The position numbers and the translations under genes were made by a program. A stretch of DNA of 9,143 nucleotides from Brevundimonas sp. Lineage in GTDB: Bacteria; Pseudomonadota; Alphaproteobacteria; Caulobacterales; Caulobacteraceae. Under the pieces are notes generated by a model. The model was not told where the DNA came from. It ran no database searches and was given only the letters and a program-made list of their open reading frames with translations. Positions 1-9,143 of this stretch are shown here, in pieces. The stretch covers positions 1 through 9,143 of the forward strand of contig JANJTI010000003.1 in NCBI GenBank assembly GCA_024711185.1. The letters are read 5' to 3'. Position 1 is the first letter of the stretch. Every line of letters begins with the position of its first letter.

Positions 1-24
1 CTCTGAGGGAAAGCGGGCGATCCG

Positions 25-51
25 CCCTCCCCCGCCTCGGGCGGGAGAGGG
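25..51. repeat. GC-rich palindrome downstream of rpoB
   Basis: Positions 25-36 and 40-51 form a long inverted repeat around a TCG loop: 11 pairs with one internal mismatch (C30 against A46). It starts 12 bp beyond the rpoB stop on the transcribed (minus) strand, in the gap before the expected rpoC. No T-tract follows on either strand, so it does not look like an intrinsic terminator. A second, shorter stem (15-19 with 23-27, loop ATC) overlaps its outer edge, so the two cannot form together. In RNA it could act as a processing or stability element. It resembles the palindromes at 4317-4334 and 9121-9137, all with C-run/G-run arms, and may belong to the same dispersed family. The structure is seen directly; its role is inferred. 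Confidence 0.6.
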
Positions 52-63
52 CTAGGGTTCGGA

Positions 64-4182
<4,119 letters not shown>

Positions 4183-4187
4183 TCTGT

Positions 4188-4193
4188 CTTCCC
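4188..4193 (-). promoter_or_regulatory. Ribosome binding site of rpoB
   Basis: The minus strand reads GGGAAG followed by ACAGA and the ATG at 4182. The 5-nt spacing is good, and this site settles the start codon against the upstream in-frame ATGs, including those at 4245 and 4263, which lack a comparable site. Confidence 0.7.
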
Positions 4194-4199
4194 AATGCG

Positions 4200-4217
4200 G
4201 CGGGCCGGGCAGCCCGC
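4200..4217 (-). promoter_or_regulatory. Hairpin just upstream of the rpoB ribosome site
   Basis: A perfect 6-bp stem (GCGGGC with GCCCGC) and a 6-nt loop lie in the rpoB leader, ending 6 nt before the GGGAAG ribosome site. In mRNA it is close enough to influence ribosome loading, or it could simply be a leader structure. Short GC stems arise easily by chance in this base composition, so a function is only a suggestion. Confidence 0.3.
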
Positions 4218-4316
4218 GCTCAATGCAGCAGCCACGGGTCGCCATGGGGCGATCCGCGGCCATCGGTGTCGGCGTCCACCCTCGGGCCTTCCGGCTCCAG
4301 GACGCCTGAATTTCGG

Positions 4317-4334
4317 GCCCCCTTGGGGAGGGGC
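4317..4334. repeat. GC palindrome in the rpoB leader region
   Basis: GCCCC at 4317-4321 pairs with GGGGC at 4330-4334, and an alternative inner stem CCCC-TT-GGGG sits at 4319-4328. The C-run/G-run arrangement with a GGGGAGGGG right arm is like the palindromes at 25-51 and 9121-9137. It lies about 135-150 nt upstream of the rpoB start, so it would be within a transcribed leader if transcription starts near 4390. No T-tract is present. Confidence 0.4.
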
Positions 4335-4398
4335 GCGCCTTCGCACCGGTCGGAGGGCGACAAACCGGGCCTCGGCGCTTTCGCGCAGACTCGTGACG

Positions 4399-4444
4399 GA
4401 GTTAGCGGAACGCGCTGATATACTCGCTTTGACGGCGAAATAAA
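4399..4444 (-). promoter_or_regulatory. rpoB: Candidate rpoB promoter region
   Basis: Two minus-strand candidates overlap. One is GCTAACTC (4399-4406), matching 7 of 8 positions of the Caulobacter housekeeping -10 box GCTANAWC, but with no clear TTGACG at the usual distance. The other is TATATC (4417-4422) with a weak TTTATT (4439-4444) 16 bp upstream. They sit in the only clearly AT-rich patch of the gap. Either would give a leader of roughly 200-230 nt before rpoB. Both are weak individually; a promoter somewhere here is required by gene order. Confidence 0.35.
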
Positions 4445-4459
4445 GGTGGGCGCTGAAAA
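4429..4459 (+). promoter_or_regulatory. Weak candidate plus-strand promoter
   Basis: TTGACG at 4429-4434 is a perfect Caulobacter-type -35 box, and GCTGAAAA at 4452-4459 matches 6 of 8 positions of GCTANAWC, but the gap is slightly longer than usual. It would start an FKBP mRNA with a leader of about 60 nt. It overlaps the candidate rpoB promoter on the other strand, so the two could compete. The downstream candidate at 4494-4522 is an alternative. Confidence 0.2.
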
Positions 4460-4481
4460 AGTTCGGCCCCCCCGCGGGGCC
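4456..4481 (-). terminator. Terminator-like hairpin facing rpoB
   Basis: On the minus strand GGCCCC (4481-4476) pairs with GGGGCC (4470-4465) around a GCGGG loop, followed by GAAC and five T (4460-4456). The shape fits an intrinsic terminator, though the T-run is short and offset by 4 nt. No minus-strand gene lies upstream of it, so it would act on antisense transcription coming from the FKBP/M61 side and insulate the rpoB promoter. It could also be fortuitous in GC-rich sequence. Confidence 0.35.
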
Positions 4482-4493
4482 CGCGCGGCGCCT

Positions 4494-4528
4494 CTGGCGT
4501 CCGACCGACAAGCTGCTAGCGTCGCCGC
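4494..4528 (+). promoter_or_regulatory. Candidate leaderless promoter of the FKBP gene
   Basis: CTGGCG (4494-4499) matches TTGACG at 4 of 6 positions. It is followed by GCTAGCGT at 4515-4522, which carries the GCTA core of the Caulobacter-type -10 box. The expected start of transcription, about 6-7 nt past the box, coincides with the ATG at 4529. There is no Shine-Dalgarno in the 20 nt before that ATG, which also fits a leaderless mRNA. Leaderless transcripts are known to be common in Caulobacter; the assignment here is inferred. Confidence 0.4.
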
Positions 4529-5065
4529 ATGAAGCACTTCGTCCCGCTCGCCGCCGCCCTCGTCCTCGCCGCTTGCGCCACCGCCCCCGATTCCGGCGCC
4601 CTGGCCGCCGCCGCCGCCCGCGAGGCCGCGGCCGAGGGCCACGAGCCCGGAACCCAGGCTTACTGGGACGCCGTCAACCGGCTCTATCTGACCCGCAACG
4701 CCGCCCGCCGCGGCTGGACCACCACCGAAAGCGGCCTGCAGTTCCGCCGGGTCGGCGCCGCCCGACCGGAGGGCCGCCAGCCGACGGCGGCCGACACGGT
4801 CAAGGTCCACTACCGCGGGACCTTCGTGGACGGGCGGGAGTTCGACAGCAGCTACGCCCGCAACGAGCCGGCCGAATTCCCGCTCGGCCGGGTCATCAAG
4901 GGCTGGACCGAGGGCGTCGCCCTGATGCGCGAGGGGGAGACCTTCGAATTCGTCATCCCGGCCGGGCTCGGCTACGGCGAGCGCTGGGTCGGCGGCGACG
5001 AGCTGCCGCCGAACTCGACCCTGCTGTTCACTGTCGAGCTCCTCGAGGTGAAGCCGGCCGCCTGA
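4529..5065 (+). CDS. FKBP-type peptidyl-prolyl cis-trans isomerase, lipoprotein
   Basis: The 178-residue product is predicted to catalyse cis-trans isomerisation of prolyl bonds during folding of envelope proteins. Residues 1-16 are a lipoprotein signal with lipobox LAAC (C16 lipidated). The residue after Cys is Ala, so there is no Asp-type inner-membrane retention signal and outer-membrane anchoring is plausible. Residues 17-65 are an Ala-rich linker plus a short helical segment, shorter than the dimerising N-domain of FkpA or Mip. The catalytic FKBP domain spans about 88-175. Aligned to human FKBP12 it keeps Y95, F105, D106, R111, V122, I123, W126, Y149 and F167 (FKBP12 Y26, F36, D37, R42, V55, I56, W59, Y82, F99), so it should be active; A115 replaces F46 at the pocket edge. 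The start is chosen because the signal peptide begins there. It is divergent from rpoB and 112 bp upstream of the first M61 gene. The exact subfamily name is uncertain. Confidence 0.95.
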   Translation: MKHFVPLAAALVLAACATAPDSGALAAAAAREAAAEGHEPGTQAYWDAVNRLYLTRNAARRGWTTTESGLQFRRVGAARPEGRQPTAADTVKVHYRGTFVDGREFDSSYARNEPAEFPLGRVIKGWTEGVALMREGETFEFVIPAGLGYGERWVGGDELPPNSTLLFTVELLEVKPAA

Positions 5066-5105
5066 GCCGGAACCGCGAACATGACAGGGATTTAATGCGA
5101 CGGTC

Positions 5106-5124
5106 CCGGTCGCGGGTTGACCGG
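5106..5124 (+). promoter_or_regulatory. Inverted repeat and TTGACC box before the first M61 gene
   Basis: CCGGTC (5106-5111) and GACCGG (5119-5124) form a perfect 6-bp inverted repeat with a 7-nt spacer. Its right arm overlaps TTGACC at 5117-5122, a possible -35 box. I see no good -10 box at the right distance. No T-tract follows, so it is a poor terminator for the FKBP gene. It could be an operator or a mRNA stem in the 112-bp gap; otherwise the gap shows nothing else. Confidence 0.2.
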
Positions 5125-5177
5125 CCCCGCCGCGCACGGGTGTTCTGCGCCTCCCGCTGTTGCTGTCGCGAGTTCCG

Positions 5178-7133
5178 ATGATGCGTCCATCCGCCCGCCT
5201 GCTCGTCTCCGCCTGCGCGGCGGTCCTGCTGCTGGGGGCCGCCCCGGTCGCCGCCCAGGTCGGGACCCCCGCCCTGCCGGTGGCGCTGGCGCCGATTCCC
5301 GAGCCGCGCGAGACCCCCTACCCCGGAACCATCGGCATCGAGGTCGACGCCACCGACATCGACCGCCGCATCGTGTCGGTGCGCCAGAACATTCCCGTCG
5401 CCGGTCCCGGCCCCCTGACCCTGCTCTACCCGCTGTGGATCCCCGGCAACCATGGCCCGGTCGGACCCGTGGACGACGTCGCGGATCTGCGCATCACGGC
5501 GAACGGGCGGGTGCTGCCGTGGGTGCGCCACACGGTCGAGACCAACGCCTTCCAGGTCGAGGTCCCCGCCGGCGTCTCCTCGCTCGACGTCTCATTCAAG
5601 TGGCTGACCCCCATCGAGGGATCGCAGGGGCGGGTGGTGATCACCGACGAGATGCTCAACATCCAGTGGGAGAAGGCCCTGCTCTACCCGGCCGGCTACG
5701 ACCACTCCGGTATCGTCTTCCGGCCGTCGTTGCGCCTGCCCACGGGCTGGAACTACGGCGTGGCGCTGGAGACCGAGTCCTTCGCCGATGGCCTGGCGAC
5801 CTTCGCCCCGATCAGCCTCGAGCACCTCGCCGACAGTCCGGTCTTCGCCGGCGCCCACCACCGCACCTACGACCTCGACCCCGGCGGCCGCTCGCCGGTG
5901 CGCATGCAGGTGGTCGCCGACGCCCCGGAGATGCTGGTCGCCTCGGACGACCACATCGAGCTGCACCGCAACCTCGTGGACCAGGCCGACCGGTTGTTCG
6001 GCGCGCGTCACTTCGACCACTACGATTTCCTCGTCGCCGTTACGGACGGGCTCGGGGGCATCGGGCTGGAGCATCATCGCTCATCCGAGAACAGCGTGGA
6101 CACGCGCTATTTCACCGACCCGCAGGCGACGCTGGCCGACCGCGACCTGCTCGGCCACGAGTACGTCCACTCCTGGAACGGCAAGTGGCGCCGTCCTGCG
6201 GACCAGTTGACCGGCAACCTCAACGAACCGGTGCAGAACTCCCTGCTCTGGGTCTACGAGGGCCAGACCCAGTACTGGGGCCTGGTGCTCACCGCCCGCG
6301 CCGGGCTGATGACGAAGCAGCAGGCGCTCGACGTCTTCGCCAACACCGCCGCCACCTATGCGGAGGACAATCCCGGCCGCGCGTGGCGGGCGCTGCAGGA
6401 CACCACCAACGATCCGATCATCGCCCGCCGGAGGCCGCAGCCCTGGTCCAGCTTCCAGCGCAGCGAGGACTATTACCGCGAAGGCGCGATGATCTGGCTC
6501 GACGCCGACACCCTGATCCGCGAGCGGTCCGGCGGCCGCAAATCGCTGGACGATTTCGCCCGCGCCTTCTTCGGCGTTCAGGACGGAAGCTGGGATCCGG
6601 CGCCCTACACCTTTGACGACGTGGTCTCGACGCTGGACGGCGTGCGGGATGAGGACTGGGCCGGCTTCCTGCGGGCCCGGCTCGACGCCGCCGGCCCCGG
6701 CGCCCTCACGCCAAACGCCGGCATCGAGCGCGGCGGCTACCGGCTGGTCTGGCGCGAGACTCCGAACGACTATTCGAAGGCGCTCAACGCCGAGCTGGGC
6801 CGCGTCGACTTCCAGTATTCGCTGGGCCTGTCGCTCAACACCTCGAACCGGATCACCGCCGTACGCTGGGGCTCGCCCGCCTTCGAGGCCGGCTTGACCT
6901 CGGGCTGGGACGTGGTCGCCGTCAACGGCCGCGCCGCCAGCGCCGCAGCCCTCGCCGAGGCCGTCACCGCCGCGAAGGACCCGGCCGCGCCGGTGGAACT
7001 GATGGTGCGTCGCGGCGACCGCTTCCGCACCATTCGCTTCGACTACACGGGCGGCCTGCGCTACCCGCACCTCGAGCGCATCCCCGGAACCCCCGACCGC
7101 CTCGGCGACATCCTCGCCCCCCGCCGCCGCTGA
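5178..7133 (+). CDS. M61-family zinc metallopeptidase with PDZ domain (glycyl aminopeptidase-like), copy A
   Basis: The product is a predicted exported aminopeptidase of MEROPS family M61, whose characterised member from Sphingomonas capsulata removes N-terminal Gly/Ala. Residues 1-26 are a Sec signal peptide with a likely cut at VAA|Q, so it acts in the periplasm or envelope. The N-terminal beta domain spans about 45-220. The catalytic part has the GGIGLEHHRS motif at 293-302, the zinc site HEYVH (H327, E328, H331) and the likely third ligand E361 in VYEGQTQYWG. A PDZ domain covers about 545-620 (GSPAFEAGL at 565-573), followed by a conserved tail ending APRRR. The ATG at 5178 gives 651 residues, exactly the length of copy B; a TTG at 5160 and the ATG at 5181 are alternatives. 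The ribosome site is weak (GAG only). The stop is 17 bp before copy B, so the two are likely co-transcribed. Physiological substrate is unknown. Confidence 0.93.
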   Translation: MMRPSARLLVSACAAVLLLGAAPVAAQVGTPALPVALAPIPEPRETPYPGTIGIEVDATDIDRRIVSVRQNIPVAGPGPLTLLYPLWIPGNHGPVGPVDDVADLRITANGRVLPWVRHTVETNAFQVEVPAGVSSLDVSFKWLTPIEGSQGRVVITDEMLNIQWEKALLYPAGYDHSGIVFRPSLRLPTGWNYGVALETESFADGLATFAPISLEHLADSPVFAGAHHRTYDLDPGGRSPVRMQVVADAPEMLVASDDHIELHRNLVDQADRLFGARHFDHYDFLVAVTDGLGGIGLEHHRSSENSVDTRYFTDPQATLADRDLLGHEYVHSWNGKWRRPADQLTGNLNEPVQNSLLWVYEGQTQYWGLVLTARAGLMTKQQALDVFANTAATYAEDNPGRAWRALQDTTNDPIIARRRPQPWSSFQRSEDYYREGAMIWLDADTLIRERSGGRKSLDDFARAFFGVQDGSWDPAPYTFDDVVSTLDGVRDEDWAGFLRARLDAAGPGALTPNAGIERGGYRLVWRETPNDYSKALNAELGRVDFQYSLGLSLNTSNRITAVRWGSPAFEAGLTSGWDVVAVNGRAASAAALAEAVTAAKDPAAPVELMVRRGDRFRTIRFDYTGGLRYPHLERIPGTPDRLGDILAPRRR

Positions 7134-7137
7134 TCGC

Positions 7138-7143
7138 GAGGAG
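7138..7143 (+). promoter_or_regulatory. Ribosome binding site of M61 copy B
   Basis: GAGGAG lies 7 nt before the ATG at 7151, inside the 17-bp gap after the copy A stop. It is far stronger than anything before copy A, FKBP or rpoB, which suggests copy B may be translated more efficiently than copy A from a shared mRNA. Confidence 0.8.
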
Positions 7144-7150
7144 CCCGACC

Positions 7151-9106
7151 ATGATCATCCGCACCGCCGCCCTGGCCCTGCTGCTGACCTCCGCCGCCCT
7201 GCCGGCGCTGGCCCAGACCTCGCAGGCCCACGCCCCCCTGCCCGCCGCAACCAGCCTCCCGCGCCCCCTGCCGCCGATCCCGGCGCCGCAGAACGTCGAC
7301 TATCCGGGAACCATCGGCATCCGGGTCGATCTCACCGACCTTGCGCACAAGATCATCCGCACCCGCCAGACCATCCCGGTCCGCCGCGGGCCGCTGGTGC
7401 TGCAGTATCCCAGGTTCATTCCCGGCAACCACGCCGGCACGGGGCCGATCCAGCTGGTCTCGGGCCTCACGGTCACGGGGAACGGCGCCCGCATCGAATG
7501 GGTGCGCGACACCGTGGACCCCTACGCCTTTCATCTCGACATCCCGGCCGGCGTCGAGACCATCGAGGTCGCCTTCGAGTGGCTGACCCAGCCGGACAAC
7601 GCCATCTGGCGCGTCGTCATGACCGATGAGATCGTCAACCTGCAGTGGGAGAAGGCGCTGCTGTATCCCGCCGGCCACCATCAGAGCCGGATCACCTTCG
7701 CCCCTTCCGTGATCCTCCCGGAAGGCTGGAACTACGGGGTGGCGCTGGACACCGTCTCGCGCGAGGGCGACGTGGCGACCTTCGCCCCCATCTCGCTCGA
7801 GCACCTCGCGGACAGCCCGATGTTCGCCGGCCGCCACTACCGTCGTGTCGACGTCGACCCGCGCGGAGCCGACGTCCACCTCAACCTCGTTGGCGACACC
7901 GCCGCCGCCATTCAGATCACGCCCGAATGGACGGCGAAATACGAGAGCCTCGTCCAGCAGGCCGACCGCCTGTTCGGGGCCCGGCATTTCGACCGCTACG
8001 AGTTCCTCTTCGGCCTGACCTCCCGCCTCGGCGGCATCGGGCTGGAGCATCACCGCTCGTCCGAGAACACGGCGGCGCCGAACTATTTCGCCTCAACGAC
8101 TCCCTCCTTCGGTTCGCGCGGGCTCCTGCCGCATGAGTACGTGCACAGCTGGAATGGCAAGTTCCGCCGCCCGTCCGACGAGCTGGCGCCCAACTTCAAC
8201 GTCCCGACGCAGAACAGTCTGATGTGGGTCTACGAAGGCCAGACCGAATACTGGGGCGACGTGCTCACCGCCCGCTCCGGCCTCGGAACGCTGGAAGAGG
8301 CGGTCATCAACCTGGCCGAGATCGCAGGCTTCTACGACCAGCAGCCCGGTCGCGCCTGGCGCGCCCTGCAAGACACCACCAATCACAACCTGCTCGGCTA
8401 CCGGGTGCCGAACCCCTGGCCATCGTGGATGCGCGGCACCGGCGACTACTACCGGGAGGCGGCGCTGATCTGGCTCGACGCCGACACCCTGATCCGTGAG
8501 GCGACCGGCGATCGGAAGTCGCTCGACGACTTCGCGAAAGCCTTCTACGGCGTCGAGGACGGCGTGTGGGAGGCCCGCCCCTACACCTTCGACGACGTGG
8601 TCCAGCACCTCGACGCGGTGCACCCATACGACTGGGCCAGCTTCCTGCGCCAGCGCCTCGACGCCGTCGGGCCGGAAGCGGAGGCCCCGCTCGACGGCCT
8701 TGAACGGGCCGGCTGGCGGTTGACGTACGTCGACGAACTCACCCCCGTCGAGAAGCGGATGATGGGCGGCTGGGCCAACGACTTGCAGTATTCCCTGGGC
8801 TTCACCCTCGGCTCGGGCAACCGCATCACGGGCGTCCGCTGGGGCTCCCCGGCCTTCGAGGCCGGCCTCGGCCACGGCTGGGAACTGGTCGCCGTCGGCG
8901 ACCGCGTCGCCTCGGCCGAGGTCCTGCGTGCGGCCGTGACCGCGGCGAAGGGCGGCTCGGAGCCGATCCGGCTGGTGGTCAAGCGCGGCGACGAGTTTCG
9001 CACCATCCCGATCGCCTGGCACGACGGCCTGCGCTACCCGCGGCTCGTCCGCATCGAGGGGACGCGCGACCGTCTCGCCGACATCTTCGCCCCGCGGCGG
9101 CGGTAG
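7151..9106 (+). CDS. M61-family zinc metallopeptidase with PDZ domain (glycyl aminopeptidase-like), copy B
   Basis: This is a full-length paralogue of copy A (651 residues), collinear throughout with shifts of only one or two positions. Residues 1-21 are a Sec signal peptide with a likely cut at ALA|Q; an Ala/Pro-rich linker follows to about 45. It keeps the N-terminal beta domain (about 47-220), GGIGLEHHRS at 294-303, the zinc site HEYVH (H328, E329, H332), the likely third zinc ligand E362, a PDZ domain (about 545-620, GSPAFEAGL at 565-573) and the APRRR tail. Near the third ligand it reads YEGQTEYWGD where copy A has YEGQTQYWGL, and before the zinc site it has SRGLLP where copy A has DRDLLG, so substrate preference may differ. 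The start is well supported by the strong ribosome site. It is probably the second gene of a two-gene unit and ends 14 bp before a GC palindrome. Both copies look intact; neither shows pseudogene signs. Confidence 0.95.
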   Translation: MIIRTAALALLLTSAALPALAQTSQAHAPLPAATSLPRPLPPIPAPQNVDYPGTIGIRVDLTDLAHKIIRTRQTIPVRRGPLVLQYPRFIPGNHAGTGPIQLVSGLTVTGNGARIEWVRDTVDPYAFHLDIPAGVETIEVAFEWLTQPDNAIWRVVMTDEIVNLQWEKALLYPAGHHQSRITFAPSVILPEGWNYGVALDTVSREGDVATFAPISLEHLADSPMFAGRHYRRVDVDPRGADVHLNLVGDTAAAIQITPEWTAKYESLVQQADRLFGARHFDRYEFLFGLTSRLGGIGLEHHRSSENTAAPNYFASTTPSFGSRGLLPHEYVHSWNGKFRRPSDELAPNFNVPTQNSLMWVYEGQTEYWGDVLTARSGLGTLEEAVINLAEIAGFYDQQPGRAWRALQDTTNHNLLGYRVPNPWPSWMRGTGDYYREAALIWLDADTLIREATGDRKSLDDFAKAFYGVEDGVWEARPYTFDDVVQHLDAVHPYDWASFLRQRLDAVGPEAEAPLDGLERAGWRLTYVDELTPVEKRMMGGWANDLQYSLGFTLGSGNRITGVRWGSPAFEAGLGHGWELVAVGDRVASAEVLRAAVTAAKGGSEPIRLVVKRGDEFRTIPIAWHDGLRYPRLVRIEGTRDRLADIFAPRRR

Positions 9107-9120
9107 CGGCCGTCGCATTC

Positions 9121-9137
9121 CTCCCCCGCAGGGGGAG
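9121..9137. repeat. GC palindrome after the M61 pair
   Basis: The sequence CTCCCCC-GCA-GGGGGAG is a perfect 7-bp inverted repeat with a 3-nt loop, followed by GGGGGAC-like sequence up to the window edge. It begins 14 bp after the stop of copy B. There is no visible T-tract, though the window ends too soon to be sure. From memory, C-run/G-run palindromes like this are a frequent intergenic repeat in Caulobacterales-type genomes; the element probably continues past 9143. Confidence 0.6.
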
Positions 9138-9143
9138 GGGGAC

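Larger units (their letters stand above)
4183..4528. other. Divergent intergenic region between rpoB and the FKBP gene
   Basis: This 346-bp gap separates divergently oriented rpoB (minus) and the FKBP lipoprotein gene (plus). I see no convincing small gene in it; readings in all frames look like low-complexity GC-rich noise (Arg/Pro/Gly/Ala-rich). From the rpoB side it holds the ribosome site, a leader hairpin, a GC palindrome (4317-4334), a GCTAACTC box (4399-4406), an AT-rich patch (about 4410-4445), a terminator-like hairpin (4456-4481) and a promoter-like element abutting the FKBP start. Because nothing upstream of rpoB is on its strand in this window, the rpoB promoter must lie here, or else transcription must run in from antisense of the plus-strand genes. 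Confidence 0.8.
5178..9106 (+). repeat. Tandem gene duplication (M61 copies A and B)
   Basis: The two M61 genes are direct repeats about 1.97 kb apart, alike in length, domain order and many residue blocks. The proteins have clearly diverged, so the duplication is old or the pair was maintained separately. The longest identical DNA stretch I found is 31 bp, at 6490-6520 and 8466-8496, coding for the IWLDADTLIR segment. Recombination there would delete 1976 bp, not a multiple of 3 from the repeat unit itself but in register between copies, leaving one chimeric gene. Confidence 0.85.

Noticed and set aside
25..51. Intrinsic terminator for rpoB
   Set aside because: No T-run follows the stem on the minus strand, and rpoC is expected to be co-transcribed downstream.
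4183..4263. In-frame upstream extension of rpoB starting at 4263
   Set aside because: The added 27 residues ([13 protein letters not shown] and on) look non-coding, there is no ribosome site before 4263, and the ATG at 4182 has a good one.
5160..5177. TTG start for M61 copy A
   Set aside because: No ribosome site supports it, and the ATG at 5178 gives a normal signal peptide and a length identical to copy B.
5117..6616. 499-codon plus-strand frame overlapping M61 copy A
   Set aside because: Arg/Pro/Gly-rich shadow of the copy A coding frame; copy A carries the conserved M61 motifs.
7061..8053. Long minus-strand frames antisense to M61 copies (also 6081-7070 and 8093-9118)
   Set aside because: These are antisense shadows in GC-rich genes; they resemble one another only because the two M61 genes are paralogues.

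Overview
The window is strongly GC-rich, coding-dense bacterial chromosome. Its RpoB reads as alphaproteobacterial, and RpoB, the FKBP lipoprotein, the M61 peptidases and the GC-palindromic spacers together suggest a Caulobacterales member (Brevundimonas or Caulobacter type). That placement is by recognition only; no search was run.

Layout. Positions 1-63 are the gap downstream of rpoB, where rpoC is expected just outside the window; it holds a strong GC hairpin. Positions 64-4182 (minus) are a complete rpoB, the RNA polymerase beta subunit, with a wild-type rifampicin pocket. Positions 4183-4528 are a divergent intergenic region with the rpoB ribosome binding site, a hairpin just upstream of it, a GC palindrome, the only AT-rich patch in the gap (candidate promoters) and a terminator-like hairpin facing rpoB. 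Positions 4529-5065 (plus) encode an FKBP-type peptidyl-prolyl isomerase lipoprotein, possibly translated from a leaderless mRNA. Positions 5178-7133 and 7151-9106 (plus) are two tandem paralogous M61-family (glycyl aminopeptidase-like) zinc metallopeptidases. Each has a signal peptide, an HEYVH zinc site and a C-terminal PDZ domain, and with the chosen starts both are exactly 651 residues. The window closes in a palindromic GC repeat (9121-9137).

How the parts relate. rpoB is a core transcription gene. It is not preceded by rplJ-rplL as in the common bacterial order, so it must use a promoter in the 346-bp divergent gap. The plus-strand genes are all predicted to be exported: one lipoprotein isomerase and two periplasmic or cell-envelope peptidases. 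They may form a small envelope protein folding and turnover group, but only the two peptidases are clearly co-transcribed (17-bp gap with a strong Shine-Dalgarno).

I found no mobile element, CRISPR array, tRNA or rRNA, and no convincing novel system. The most notable points are the M61 duplication, the isolated rpoB promoter region, the candidate leaderless FKBP mRNA and three GC palindromes in intergenic gaps.
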